This document shows, piece after piece, positions 48,658 through 57,926 of a DNA stretch of 64,000 bases. Position 1 is the first letter of the stretch. The number at the start of each line of letters is the position of its first letter. A program made the position numbers and the translations under genes. The stretch spans positions 44,553 to 108,552 of the forward strand of contig JAAXIB010000079.1 in NCBI GenBank assembly GCA_012270585.1, in the 5' to 3' direction. Origin of the DNA: Nitrospirales bacterium (GTDB taxonomy: Bacteria > Nitrospirota > Nitrospiria > Nitrospirales > UBA8639). The notes below the pieces were generated by a model, which was not told the origin of the DNA, made no database searches, and saw only the letters and a list, made by a program, of their open reading frames with translations.

Positions 48658-49512
48658 ATGAAGAAATGCCTGCTTTCCGTCCTGGCCTTCGCGTGCTGCA
48701 CACCAACGGGCCTTCCGGCTGCGGAGCTTGAGCCGATCGAGAACGCCACACTGATCGAGGCCGGCCTGAACGACGGCGACAGTTTCAAGGTCCGGGCCGA
48801 TGACAAGGAACTGCACCTGCGGCTCTACTACGTGGATTGCCTGGAAACCGCCGCAGGCACCGACGCCGAATTGGAAAGAATCCGCGAGCAACAATACCAT
48901 TTCGGCCTTGAAGATCCCGCTGCCGTTGTGCGCTTCGGCAAACAGGCCGCCGAGTACGTCAGACAGGTCCTGTCCCGGCCGTTCACCATTCATACCGGTT
49001 ACGCCTTCGCACCGGGACGTTCGGCCACGGGTCGCTACTATGCTTTTATCGAAACCCACGACGGCCGCGACCTCGGGCACCTCCTCGTGGAGCAGGGCTT
49101 GGCCAGAATACACGGCAAAACCCGTCCGGCCCCCGACGGCACGTCAAGCGAAACCGTGCTCGAGGAACTCCAGGACATGCGCTCAATCGCCATGTTGAAC
49201 CGCGCAGGGATATGGGGGGAAACCGACCCGCGTCTTCTCCCCGACATGCACAAACGTCAACGGGAAAAAGACCGGGAACGGAAGGCTTTCAAGGCGAAGT
49301 TGAAAGAAAAACGAACCTCCTGTGACAACCCCCTCGGCCTGAATACCGCGTCGCAAGAACAGTTCCAACAACTCCACGGCATTGGGCCGGTTAACGCTGC
49401 CAAAATCGTCGCCGGCAGACCCTACCGGTCCGTCGAAGATTTGTTGAAGATTCCGGGTATCGGGGAGAAAACGCTGGAAAAGATCGGGCCTTGCGTGACC
49501 GTCGGGAGTTGA
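48658..49512 (+). CDS. Exported nuclease-like protein: SNase domain plus helix-hairpin-helix
   Basis: From the ATG at 48658 (AGGGGG upstream) the product is 284 residues. It starts with a signal peptide (MKKCLLSVLAFACCTPTGLP). Next is a thermonuclease-like domain: DGDSFKVRADDKELHLRLYY, VDCLETAAG, then LVEQGLARIHGK. The C-terminal part is a ComEA-like double helix-hairpin-helix (LHGIGPVNAAKIVAGRPYRS and LLKIPGIGEKTLEKIG). The catalytic arginines of classical SNase are only partly visible, so nuclease activity is uncertain. The combination suggests an extracytoplasmic DNA-binding nuclease, possibly in DNA uptake or degradation. Confidence 0.8.
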   Translation: MKKCLLSVLAFACCTPTGLPAAELEPIENATLIEAGLNDGDSFKVRADDKELHLRLYYVDCLETAAGTDAELERIREQQYHFGLEDPAAVVRFGKQAAEYVRQVLSRPFTIHTGYAFAPGRSATGRYYAFIETHDGRDLGHLLVEQGLARIHGKTRPAPDGTSSETVLEELQDMRSIAMLNRAGIWGETDPRLLPDMHKRQREKDRERKAFKAKLKEKRTSCDNPLGLNTASQEQFQQLHGIGPVNAAKIVAGRPYRSVEDLLKIPGIGEKTLEKIGPCVTVGS

Positions 49513-49611
49513 ACGGTCCGACAGGAAGGAACAACCGGGATTGTCGGATTACGCTACGCTAATCCGACCTACCACGGCTGCACCCCAAGGGATGAAAATG
49601 GAGCCTTGGCG

Positions 49612-49712
49612 GACGGCGGGACGGAGGGCAGGCACAGGGGCCTGCCCCTACAAATCATACGGGCGCTCCCCCGGCCGTAGGGGACGGCCCCCGTGCCGTC
49701 CCGAATGGATGG
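49612..49712. repeat. Repeat family E copies (GGGGCAGGCCCCTGTGCC type)
   Basis: Two inverted units with the words gcacaggggcctgcccctac and gtaggggacggcccccgtgc lie side by side. Related units occur inside recG and at 59758-59790. Confidence 0.6.
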
Positions 49713-49769
49713 CGCCGCTACGCCAGATAGAGCTATTTTCGTATTAATGGGAATAAATGACAGAAAGGG

Positions 49770-49880
49770 AAATTGAGGATCCAGGGTTTTATCTTTTCAT
49801 TCGCTTTAGGAAAATAAAGACTCTGGGTCCCCGATCAGAGCCTGTCCTTGACGTTTGTAATCGAGGATCGGGGATGACAG
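49770..49880. repeat. Family C repeat upstream of the sulfur locus
   Basis: The copy contains gaggatccagggttttatc and ccccgatcagagcctgtcc, followed by ttgacgtttgtaatcgagga. It precedes the promoter of the Rrf2 gene. Confidence 0.65.
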
Positions 49881-49937
49881 ATAAGAAGACCGTAGGTCGG
49901 GTCAGCCGAAGGCCAATGCCCCCTCACCCAGGGGGTC

Positions 49938-49966
49938 TTGACACGGCATGGACGAATTTTTATAAT
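49938..49966 (+). promoter_or_regulatory. Consensus sigma-70 promoter of the sulfur assimilation locus
   Basis: TTGACA (49938-49943) and TATAAT (49961-49966) are perfect consensus boxes separated by exactly 17 bases. Transcription should start near 49973, 27 bases before the Rrf2 gene start. A promoter this strong is expected to need repression, which fits the palindrome just downstream. Confidence 0.85.
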
Positions 49967-49971
49967 TCTAT

Positions 49972-49987
49972 AATTCCTATCGGAAAT
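49972..49987 (+). promoter_or_regulatory. Predicted operator for the Rrf2 regulator
   Basis: The inverted repeat AATTCC-TATC-GGAAAT overlaps the expected transcription start. It resembles CymR-type sites, which have AATTC and GGAAT half-sites. Binding by the adjacent Rrf2 protein is inferred. Confidence 0.6.
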
Positions 49988-49999
49988 GTATGATTTAGA

Positions 50000-50455
50000 A
50001 TGCTTAAGATTCCACATAAAGTGACTTATGCGATTTTTGTGACGCTGGACCTCGCCTTGCGATATGGAGAGGGTCCAATTCAGGCCAGGACGATTGCCCG
50101 ACGGCAAACCATCCCTCCGCGTTTTATCGAGCAGGTGCTGCACGCCTTGAAACAAGGCGGCATCGTTGACAGCATCAGGGGTCCCCAAGGAGGATACGTG
50201 TTGCGACAACCCCCATCGGAAGTGTCCCTGGCCGCCATTGTCGAAACGATGAACGGCCAAACCGAACCGGACACCCGAGAGGTCGGGACGAATGGGCGGT
50301 CCTTGCGGCCTCCCCATCGAGAAGCGTTATTATCGAGGCTCTGGGATCGCGTGTACCAGGCCGAGCGAGAAATTTTGAGTTCGGTCACGCTGCAATCCCT
50401 GATCGAACAGTATACGGAGCTTGAACAAAAACGAGCGCCGATGTATCACATTTAA
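50000..50455 (+). CDS. Rrf2-family regulator lacking Fe-S cysteines (CymR-like)
   Basis: The 151-residue product begins MLKIPHKVTYAIFVTLDLAL, followed by the winged helix AIRRQ-like block ARTIARRQTIPPRFIEQVLH and SIRGPQGGYVLRQPPSEVSL, all Rrf2 features. No cysteine occurs anywhere in the protein, so it cannot hold the iron-sulfur cluster of IscR or NsrR. This matches CymR-type regulators of cysteine synthesis. It lies 48 bases before the sulfite reductase gene and directly after the promoter and palindrome, so it probably represses its own operon in response to sulfur status. The effector is unknown. Confidence 0.88.
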   Translation: MLKIPHKVTYAIFVTLDLALRYGEGPIQARTIARRQTIPPRFIEQVLHALKQGGIVDSIRGPQGGYVLRQPPSEVSLAAIVETMNGQTEPDTREVGTNGRSLRPPHREALLSRLWDRVYQAEREILSSVTLQSLIEQYTELEQKRAPMYHI

Positions 50456-50503
50456 CGTTGCTGGCGTTGGAGGAAAACTCCTCATTTCATTCGGAGGCAC
50501 ATC

Positions 50504-52963
50504 ATGAATACGGGCCGTTTCGCCACACTCCCTGAGATTCATACCATTCCCATTCCTCAAGAGATTCAGGAGGAAATCGAAACGTTTGAAGATGAGGTCA
50601 AACGGTTACAGGCCGGCGACGTCACCGGAGACCTGTTCAAACCGTTCCGGTTGCAATACGGCATCTATGGACAACGCCAGGCGGACGTGCAAATGGTACG
50701 TATCAAAATTCCCTTTGGCGGGCTCACGGCCAACCAGGTGCGCCGCGTCGCCGAACTAGCCGAGACCTATGCCACGGGCGTCGGCCACATCACCACCCGG
50801 CAGGATATTCAATTGCACTTCGTGCCCTTGCCGCAGGTCAGCACGGTCATGCGCAAACTCGAAGAAGTGGGGCTCACCACTCGTGAGGCCTGCGCCAACA
50901 CCGTGCGCAACGTCACGGCCTGCCACTTGGCCGGTGTCTGCCAGGGTGAAGTCTTCGACGTGACCCCATACGCGAATACCGTGGCGCGACACCTGCTGCG
51001 AAACCCGCTCAACCAGAGCCTGCCGCGAAAATTCAAGATTGCGTTTTCCGGCTGTAATCACGATTGCGCCATGACGCCCATCCACGACATCGGCTTGTTG
51101 GCGAAGAAGGCCGAGGACGGCACGATCGGATTTCGTATGGTGGTCGGAGGAGGGTTGGGCGCGGCCCCGCGCATCGCGCATCTGCTCCGGGAATTCGTGC
51201 CCATGGATGACCTGATTCCGTCCATCGAAGCCGTCATTAAAGTCTTCGACAATCTCGGCAATCGCAAGAACCGCAGCAAAGCCCGCATGAAGTTCGTGAT
51301 CGAGAAGCTGGGGTTTGAAGAATTTCGACGCCGGTGGGAAACAGCCTATGAAGAGATGTTCGGCACCAAGCCTGCTCATCCACCGCTGAAACTCCTCCCG
51401 CATGCCGATCCGGCTCCCCTGATTATGCCGGCGAAGCATGGGGCAAACGGCAATGGGGGGCAACCGGATGGTTCCGCAGACTCTTCGTTCGCAACGTGGC
51501 GACGCACCAACGTGGTGAAACAACGGCAGGAAGGATTTTCCGCGGCCGTCCTCAGATTACCGACGGGCGACATTACCGCCGAACAAATGCTGGTCGTGGC
51601 TGATCTGGCCGAACAGTATTCCAATGGCAACGTGCGCACCACGATCGGGCAGAATCTGATTATTCGCTGGGTGCCCGATGCACAGGTGGAAGCCCTCTAC
51701 CAGGAGTTGGACGCCCACGGGCTGGGCCAACCCGGCGCGAATAAAACCGAAGACATCGTGGCCTGCCCGGGGACCGATACTTGCGGTCTGGGGATCACCT
51801 CATCCAAGGGCGTCGCCCGGGCCCTGGCCGAAGTCTTTCCGCCGGGACAGGTTCCCGACGATCTGAAGGGGACCACGATCCACATCAGCGGCTGTCACAA
51901 TTCGTGCGCCCAACATCATATCTCGACCATCGGGCTGCACGGGGTGGGCAAACGCGTCGGCGATCACATTGCTCCGGTGTATGAGCTTCACCTGGGAGGA
52001 CGGGTCAATGGGACTGCGGAAGTCGGACAGATGACGATCAAACTCCCGGCCAAGAACGTCCCTGCCGCGGTTTCACACTTGCTTGACGTGTATCGACGGG
52101 ACCGCCATGAAGGCGAAGGCTTGCACGCCTTTATCAAACGAACGGGCAAGGCCCCCCTCAAGGAAGAACTGATCGGGCATTCCATTCTGCCGCCCTATGC
52201 CGAGGATCCCTCGTACTACTTCGACTGGGAAGCGGAAGAGGAATTCACGCTCGAAGATCTCGGACCGGGTGAATGCGCCGGCGGTGCCATCGAGATGATC
52301 GACAACCGCATCCTGGAAGCCGAGCAGGAACTGTACCAGGCCCGCATTCTGGCCGAGAAACATCAATACGCCATGGCCATCAACAAGGCCTATCGCGCCG
52401 TGGTGGCCGGAGCCAAGGCCCTGCTCGTAACCGAGGGCATCGATCCGAACACCGATGCCGACACGCTGGCGGAATTGGATCAGTTCGCCGACCGGCAAAA
52501 CGAGCTCATCCCTCAAATGTATCGGGGCATGGCCCGGACCATCAGCGACCTGGGCACCAAGGACAATTCCGCTGAGTTCACCACTCAGAAAATGGCCTTT
52601 GCCAAAGGGTTCGTGGAACACTGCCGCAAACTGACCGAATCCATGGACCAGGATCTCAAGCTCGGCCTCGCCGAAGAGAACGAGGCCGTGACGGAACCGG
52701 CCCCGGTGCAAAGCGAACCCGTGCAGGACGTGACCGTGCTGGATCTGCGAGGAGTCATGTGCCCGCTGAATTACGTCAAGACCAAGTTGAAACTCGAAAT
52801 GATGGATGACGGCGAACGCCTGGAAGTCTGGCTGGATGCCGGAGACCCCATCAAGAACGTGCCCATGAGTCTTCGCAACGACGGGCACAAGGTGCTCGGC
52901 GAAGACCCGTTGGAAGCCGACGAGCAACATTTCAAGGTGTTGGTAGAGAAGGTTGAGGCTTAG
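50504..52963 (+). CDS. Sulfite (nitrite) reductase fused to a C-terminal TusA domain
   Basis: The 819-residue product probably reduces sulfite to sulfide with siroheme and [4Fe-4S] centres. Residues 1-600 are the two-fold repeated ferredoxin-type reductase. The first half has C-x5-C (ACHLAGVC) and C-x3-C (GCNHDC) 37 residues apart. The second half has ACPGTDTC and GCHNSC 36 residues apart. Residues about 600-730 form a helical region (AEQELYQARILAEKHQYAMA). The last 75 residues are a TusA/SirA domain with its sulfur-accepting cysteine in LDLRGVMCPLNYVKTK. A GGAGG precedes the ATG. Neighbours (APS reductase, sulfate adenylyltransferase) favour assimilatory sulfite reduction over nitrite. Confidence 0.9.
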   Translation: MNTGRFATLPEIHTIPIPQEIQEEIETFEDEVKRLQAGDVTGDLFKPFRLQYGIYGQRQADVQMVRIKIPFGGLTANQVRRVAELAETYATGVGHITTRQDIQLHFVPLPQVSTVMRKLEEVGLTTREACANTVRNVTACHLAGVCQGEVFDVTPYANTVARHLLRNPLNQSLPRKFKIAFSGCNHDCAMTPIHDIGLLAKKAEDGTIGFRMVVGGGLGAAPRIAHLLREFVPMDDLIPSIEAVIKVFDNLGNRKNRSKARMKFVIEKLGFEEFRRRWETAYEEMFGTKPAHPPLKLLPHADPAPLIMPAKHGANGNGGQPDGSADSSFATWRRTNVVKQRQEGFSAAVLRLPTGDITAEQMLVVADLAEQYSNGNVRTTIGQNLIIRWVPDAQVEALYQELDAHGLGQPGANKTEDIVACPGTDTCGLGITSSKGVARALAEVFPPGQVPDDLKGTTIHISGCHNSCAQHHISTIGLHGVGKRVGDHIAPVYELHLGGRVNGTAEVGQMTIKLPAKNVPAAVSHLLDVYRRDRHEGEGLHAFIKRTGKAPLKEELIGHSILPPYAEDPSYYFDWEAEEEFTLEDLGPGECAGGAIEMIDNRILEAEQELYQARILAEKHQYAMAINKAYRAVVAGAKALLVTEGIDPNTDADTLAELDQFADRQNELIPQMYRGMARTISDLGTKDNSAEFTTQKMAFAKGFVEHCRKLTESMDQDLKLGLAEENEAVTEPAPVQSEPVQDVTVLDLRGVMCPLNYVKTKLKLEMMDDGERLEVWLDAGDPIKNVPMSLRNDGHKVLGEDPLEADEQHFKVLVEKVEA

Positions 52964-52990
52964 ATAATGACCCCATTTGGTCATCCCGAG

Positions 52991-53196
<206 letters not shown>

Positions 53197-53225
53197 AGGA
53201 ATGACAAAGAAGGCAGGAGCTATCC

Positions 53226-53942
53226 GTGACGGAAATCGTGCAGGAACATTTTTCAGCAGAGGCCCTTCAGGCACTGAACCAACGCTTTGCGGGCCGGCCG
53301 CCGCAAGAAGTCCTGACCTATGCGTTCGACCGGTTTTTCCCCAAGGTGGTGTTGGCGTGCAGTTTCGGCGCGGAGGACATGGTGCTCTGGGACATGATGC
53401 ACCGCATCAATCCGCAAGCCTCGCTCTTTTACCTGGACACGGATTTTCTCTTTCCGGAAACCTATGCCGTGCGCGACTGCCTGATGGACCGGTACCAGGT
53501 CCCGGCCGAGCAGGTGATACGGGTCGTGCCGGCGCTGACGCCCGGCCAACAAGCGGACCGGTTCGGAGACCTGTTGTGGGTCCGGCAGCCTGATGAATGC
53601 TGCCGGATTCGAAAAGTCGATCCGTTGATGAAGATTTTGAAAAACTACTCCGCATGGGTGACCGGCATTCGTCGCGACCAGTCACCGACGCGCGCAACCG
53701 CGGGGCTGGTGGAATGGGACGCCAGGTTCGGCCTGGTCAAGTTCAATCCGCTGGCGGCCTGGACCAACGAGGAGGTCTGGGCCTACATCAAAACGCATGA
53801 CGTGCCGTACAACGCGCTTCATGACCGGCACTACCCCAGCATCGGATGCACCCACTGCACGGCGCCCGTTCAGCCGGGCGACGATTCGCGGTCCGGGCGA
53901 TGGCAGAGTCTTGATAAAACCGAATGTGGGCTGCATCAGTAA
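53226..53942 (+). CDS. cysH: CysH, assimilatory APS reductase ([4Fe-4S] type)
   Basis: The enzyme reduces adenylyl sulfate to sulfite. The 238-residue product starts at GTG. It has the phosphate loop SFGAEDMVLWDMMH, the block TGIRRDQSPTRATA, cluster-binding cysteines CC in DECCRIRKVDPL and CTHC in IGCTHCTAPVQPG, and the catalytic cysteine in ECGLHQ at the very end. The CC/CxxC set marks the APS-using rather than PAPS-using form, so APS kinase is not needed for this route. It is 57 bases upstream of the trpD2-like gene. Confidence 0.93.
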   Translation: MTEIVQEHFSAEALQALNQRFAGRPPQEVLTYAFDRFFPKVVLACSFGAEDMVLWDMMHRINPQASLFYLDTDFLFPETYAVRDCLMDRYQVPAEQVIRVVPALTPGQQADRFGDLLWVRQPDECCRIRKVDPLMKILKNYSAWVTGIRRDQSPTRATAGLVEWDARFGLVKFNPLAAWTNEEVWAYIKTHDVPYNALHDRHYPSIGCTHCTAPVQPGDDSRSGRWQSLDKTECGLHQ

Positions 53943-53997
53943 CCATCCCTCCGAACAGGCACTTGTAGACAAGTTTCACCGAGCATAGACATCCCTG

Positions 53998-55185
53998 ATG
54001 CACCACCTCATTACCAAAATCGGAAAAGGACAACGAGGGGCTAAAGACCTCTCGTGGGGAGAAGCCAAACAGGCCGCTCAGGACCTGATAGAAGGCAACG
54101 CGACTCCCTATCAGACCGGGGCTTTTTTGATGGCCATGCGGATCAAGCTGGAAGGGGTGACGGAATTGGCCTCGTTCACCGCGGCCACGCGCACCTACGT
54201 TGCCCCGCTCAACGTTCCCGCCGGCCTCAACGTGGTCGACGTGCCGGTCTACGCCGAAAAGCACAATACGCAGCACGCGTGCCTGCCCGCGGCCATCGTC
54301 GCCGCCTCCGCCGGGGCCACCATTCTGTTTCACGGCATCGACAATCCCACGGTCTCCTCCGACCTTCCCCGGGTATTGGCACAACTGGGCATTCCCGCCG
54401 CGTTGCGGGGACAAGACCTTGCCGGAGTCCTGCAACGACAAGGATTCGCGTACATGGACCTCGCGTTGTACCACCCTCCCTTGGCAAAGCTGTTGGCGTT
54501 GCGCGAACAACTGGGAGCCCAAAACACGTTCCATCAAGTCGCCCGGCTGCTCAACCCCATGCGCGCGCCATCGCAAGTGGTGGGCGTGGCCCATCCGCCG
54601 TATCTCGAAAAGATCCCGGAAGCGGTGACCATGCTGGGCGGGCAGCGGCTCCTGGTCTTTCAGGGGATGGAAGGATTTCCCGAACTGTCGATTGCAGCCC
54701 CGACGAGCATGCGGGAACTGCGCGACAACCGTGTGACCCCCTTTACCCTGAAACCCGCGGACGTCCGGCTCCCCCTCGGCTCCTTCCAACACATGGCCAT
54801 GGATTCCCGGTTCCTTCGACAAGGCTCAGGACAGGCCCTTCGACAGGACTCAGAACAGGCCCCACAAGACATCCCGGCCCGGGAGGCCGACATGATCCGG
54901 CGCGTCCTGCAGAACCAGATCCGTGACCGGTTCCGCGACTGGGTCGTCTACAACGCCGCCATGTTCCTCTATGCCGCGGGGCGGGTTCATTCCATCGCCG
55001 AAGGCGTGCCCCTGGCGCAAAGAAGTCTGGAGTCCGGTGCGGCCGCGCAAAAGCTGGCGGATCTCGCCTCAACACCGGCGCCTCTTGTAGGCTCGGGGCC
55101 AACCGCAGCGATGAATCCCCCCTCACCCCAACCCTCTCCCTCCGGGGGAGAGGGAGTCAAGCAGCAAAAGGTCGTGCACGCATGA
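53998..55185 (+). CDS. TrpD2/YbiB-like nucleoside phosphoribosyltransferase-fold protein
   Basis: The 395-residue product has the fold of anthranilate phosphoribosyltransferase ([20 protein letters not shown], helix [20 protein letters not shown], then [20 protein letters not shown] and [11 protein letters not shown]). The ribose-phosphate glycine motif of true TrpD (GTGGD) is not present, as in TrpD2/YbiB nucleic-acid-binding relatives. A repeat-encoded insert [17 protein letters not shown] (54815-54866) lies in the C-terminal domain. The last 20 residues ([12 protein letters not shown]) derive from a family A repeat. The stop overlaps the cysD ATG by four bases, placing it in the sulfur operon. 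Its role there is unknown. Confidence 0.8.
   Translation: MHHLITKIGKGQRGAKDLSWGEAKQAAQDLIEGNATPYQTGAFLMAMRIKLEGVTELASFTAATRTYVAPLNVPAGLNVVDVPVYAEKHNTQHACLPAAIVAASAGATILFHGIDNPTVSSDLPRVLAQLGIPAALRGQDLAGVLQRQGFAYMDLALYHPPLAKLLALREQLGAQNTFHQVARLLNPMRAPSQVVGVAHPPYLEKIPEAVTMLGGQRLLVFQGMEGFPELSIAAPTSMRELRDNRVTPFTLKPADVRLPLGSFQHMAMDSRFLRQGSGQALRQDSEQAPQDIPAREADMIRRVLQNQIRDRFRDWVVYNAAMFLYAAGRVHSIAEGVPLAQRSLESGAAAQKLADLASTPAPLVGSGPTAAMNPPSPQPSPSGGEGVKQQKVVHA
55118..55157. repeat. Family A repeat at the 3' end of the trpD2-like gene
   Basis: The palindrome CCCTCTCCCTCCGGGGGAGA is within the last codons of the trpD2-like gene and ends 25 bases before the cysD start. Confidence 0.75.
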
Positions 55186-55979
55186 GACATCTTCGACAAC
55201 TGGAAGACCAAAGCGTCTATATCTTTCGCGAGGCCTACAAGCACTTCGATAACTTGGGCATGCTCTGGTCCATGGGCAAGGATTCCACGGTGCTCTTATG
55301 GCTGGCCCGCAAGGCCTTCTTCGGACACGTCCCGTTTCCGCTCCTGCACGTGGATACCAGTTACAAAATCCCCGCCATGATCGAGTACCGGGATCGACTG
55401 GCGCGTGAATGGCGCCTCAACCTGGTGGTCGGGCAGAACAAGAAAGCCCTGGCCGAAGGGATGAACCATGAAAAGGGCCGGGTCGAATGCTGCACCGCGC
55501 TCAAGACCAACGGGCTCAAACTGTTGCTGGAAGAGAAAGGGTACACGGGCATCATCCTGGGCGTCCGTGCCGATGAAGAAAGCACGCGCGCCAAGGAACG
55601 GTATTTCTCCCCACGCGACAAGAACAACGATTGGGATTTCCGGGACCAGCCCCCGGAACTGTGGGATCAATTTAAAACCTCGTTCCCGCCGAACACCCAC
55701 ATCCGGATACATCCCCTGCTGGACTGGACCGAGATCAACATCTGGGAATACATCAAGCTCGAAAACATCCCCTTTCTGGACCTGTACCTCAACAGGGGCG
55801 ACGGCACCCGGTACCGGAGCTTGGGATGCGCGCCCTGTACTTTCCCCATCAAATCCACCGCGTCCACGGTCGATGAAATCATCGAAGAACTGCGCGCCAC
55901 GAACGTGGCCGAACGCTCCGGCCGCGCGCAGGACGAAGGCCGGGGCATGGAGTTACTCCGCAAAGATGGCTACATGTAA
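55182..55979 (+). CDS. cysD: Sulfate adenylyltransferase subunit 2
   Basis: CysD forms adenylyl sulfate from ATP and sulfate with CysN as GTPase partner. The 265-residue product has the PP-loop [17 protein letters not shown], then [20 protein letters not shown] and [14 protein letters not shown] sequence ([17 protein letters not shown]). Length is slightly shorter than the usual 300. The stop overlaps the cysN start by 14 bases. Confidence 0.95.
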   Translation: MRHLRQLEDQSVYIFREAYKHFDNLGMLWSMGKDSTVLLWLARKAFFGHVPFPLLHVDTSYKIPAMIEYRDRLAREWRLNLVVGQNKKALAEGMNHEKGRVECCTALKTNGLKLLLEEKGYTGIILGVRADEESTRAKERYFSPRDKNNDWDFRDQPPELWDQFKTSFPPNTHIRIHPLLDWTEINIWEYIKLENIPFLDLYLNRGDGTRYRSLGCAPCTFPIKSTASTVDEIIEELRATNVAERSGRAQDEGRGMELLRKDGYM

Positions 55980-57849
55980 GACCGACACACCGGCGACCGT
56001 CGACGTCCGCGACCGCATGAACATCGTCATCGTCGGCAGCGTGGATCACGGCAAGTCGACCCTGCTGGGCCGCCTGTACGCGGACACGGGCACTTTGCCG
56101 GAAGGCAAGGTCGAAAAAATCCAGGCCATCTGCACGCAGCAGGGCAAGGAGTTCGAATACGCCTTCCTGTTCGACGCCTTCCTGGAAGAACAGCAGCAGG
56201 GCGTGACGATCGACACCGCCCGCACCTTTTTTCAATGGGCGGGACGTCAATACATCATCATCGACGCGCCCGGGCACAAGGAATTCCTGAAAAACATGGT
56301 CTCCGGCGCGGCGCGGGCCGAAGCCGCCCTCCTGCTGATCGACGCGCTGGAAGGGGTCAGGGATCAATCCAAGCGGCACGGCCTGTTGCTCTCGATGCTG
56401 GGCGTGAAACAAGTCACCGTGGTCGTGAACAAAATGGACCTCGTGGACTACCGGCAGGAGACGTTCGCGCTCATTGAAAAGGAGTATCGCGCGTTTCTGT
56501 CTCAACTCGACGTCACGCCCCGGTTCGTGATCCCCGCCAGCGCGAAACGCGGGGACAACATCGCGACGCCCAGCCCGCACATGCCGTGGCACACCGGCCC
56601 TACGGTGCTGGAATCGCTGGCGGAATTTATGTCGGAATCCGAAAAAGCCGAACAACCCCTGCGGTTTCCCCTTCAGGACGTCTACAAATTCGACGCGCGC
56701 CGGATCCTGACGGGACGCGTCACGTCCGGACGCCTCAACGTGGGCGACCAGTTGATCTTTTCGCCGTCGAACAAAAGCGCGGTCGTGCAAACGCTCGAAG
56801 CCTTCAATGTCGAACCGCCGCCCACGCAAGCCCAAGCCGGGCAATCCGTGGGGATCACCCTGGACGAACAGATTTTTGTCGAGCGCGGGGAGATTCTCAG
56901 TCACGAAGGTTCCTTGCCGCTCGTGTCCACGACCTTTCGCGCCAACCTGTTCTGGCTTGGGCGTCGGCCCCTGGACATGGAAACACCCTATCTGGTCCGG
57001 TTGGCCACGCACGAAGTCGAATGCCGCGTGGCGGCGATTCATCGCATCGTGGACGCCGACAATCTTTCGTTGGATCGGCAACAGACCAACGCGGTCGTGA
57101 AGCGCAACGAAGTGGCGGACGTCACCATCCAGGCCAAGGCCCCCCTCGCCTTCGACCTGTACACCGACTTCGAGACCACGGGTCGCTTTGTCCTGGTCGA
57201 TGACTACGACGTGTCCGGGGGCGGCATCATCACCGAGATGGTGCCTGACCGTGAAGAGACCTTGCGGATCGAGGCCCGGCAACGGGACTTCGCCTGGGTC
57301 AAGGGCGACGTCACCCTGGCGGATCGCGCCAAACACTACGGCCACCGGGCGGCCCTGGTGCTGCTCATCGGCCCCGATACCACGGGCAAAACCTTCCTGG
57401 CCAAAAAAGTGGAATCCATGCTCGTGGCGGAAGGCCGGCACGTCTACATGCTGGACCCGGAAAACCTTCGCCGTGGGCTCGATGCGGATTTGCAGGAAGG
57501 GGATGCCCGGGAAACGATTCGTCGCTACGGCGAGGTGGCGCGGCTGCTCATCGATACCGGGGTCCTGCTGATTTCAACCACGAACTCGTTCAACCCTTCG
57601 ACCGGGCTCAGGGCAGGCCTGCCGGCGGATCAGGTCGTCGAAGCGATCCGCACGCTGGTGCATCCCGCGCCGGTACTCACGGTCTACATGAGCCAGGAGA
57701 CGGCGCCTCCCCCCATCGAAGCGGATCTCTCCTTTACCGGACCCGAAGACTTTACGCGCACGGCCCATGACGTACTCGCCGCGCTGAAACAAAAAGGCAT
57801 CCTGGCAGAAACCATCGGCAACCAACCCGTGTTTCAATTCTCGATTTGA
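55966..57849 (+). CDS. cysNC: CysNC fusion: sulfate adenylyltransferase subunit 1 with CysC-like domain
   Basis: The 627-residue product starts at the ATG inside the cysD end. The CysN part has G1 [14 protein letters not shown], switch [13 protein letters not shown]3 DAPGHKEF and G4 NKMDL, then EF-Tu-like beta domains. The last 190 residues are APS-kinase-like, but the P-loop reads [15 protein letters not shown] instead of GLSGAGKS/T, and the DGDNVR-type motif is DPENLRRGL, so kinase activity is doubtful. The insert [14 protein letters not shown] (DNA 57594-57630) is a family F repeat. Because cysH is the APS form, a working kinase would be needed only for PAPS-dependent sulfation. Confidence 0.92.
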   Translation: MATCKTDTPATVDVRDRMNIVIVGSVDHGKSTLLGRLYADTGTLPEGKVEKIQAICTQQGKEFEYAFLFDAFLEEQQQGVTIDTARTFFQWAGRQYIIIDAPGHKEFLKNMVSGAARAEAALLLIDALEGVRDQSKRHGLLLSMLGVKQVTVVVNKMDLVDYRQETFALIEKEYRAFLSQLDVTPRFVIPASAKRGDNIATPSPHMPWHTGPTVLESLAEFMSESEKAEQPLRFPLQDVYKFDARRILTGRVTSGRLNVGDQLIFSPSNKSAVVQTLEAFNVEPPPTQAQAGQSVGITLDEQIFVERGEILSHEGSLPLVSTTFRANLFWLGRRPLDMETPYLVRLATHEVECRVAAIHRIVDADNLSLDRQQTNAVVKRNEVADVTIQAKAPLAFDLYTDFETTGRFVLVDDYDVSGGGIITEMVPDREETLRIEARQRDFAWVKGDVTLADRAKHYGHRAALVLLIGPDTTGKTFLAKKVESMLVAEGRHVYMLDPENLRRGLDADLQEGDARETIRRYGEVARLLIDTGVLLISTTNSFNPSTGLRAGLPADQVVEAIRTLVHPAPVLTVYMSQETAPPPIEADLSFTGPEDFTRTAHDVLAALKQKGILAETIGNQPVFQFSI

Positions 57850-57867
57850 CGCCTCAAGCAAATCACT

Positions 57868-57916
57868 CCCCTCTGCATCTCCTCTCCCCTGATGGGAGAG
57901 GAATAAGGTGAAGGTG
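57868..57916. repeat. Repeat family A copy after cysNC
   Basis: The core is CTCCTCTCCCCTGATGGGAG with AAGGTGAAGG after it. It lies between convergent genes and could act as a bidirectional terminator. Confidence 0.6.
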
Positions 57917-57926
57917 GGAAGTCTGC

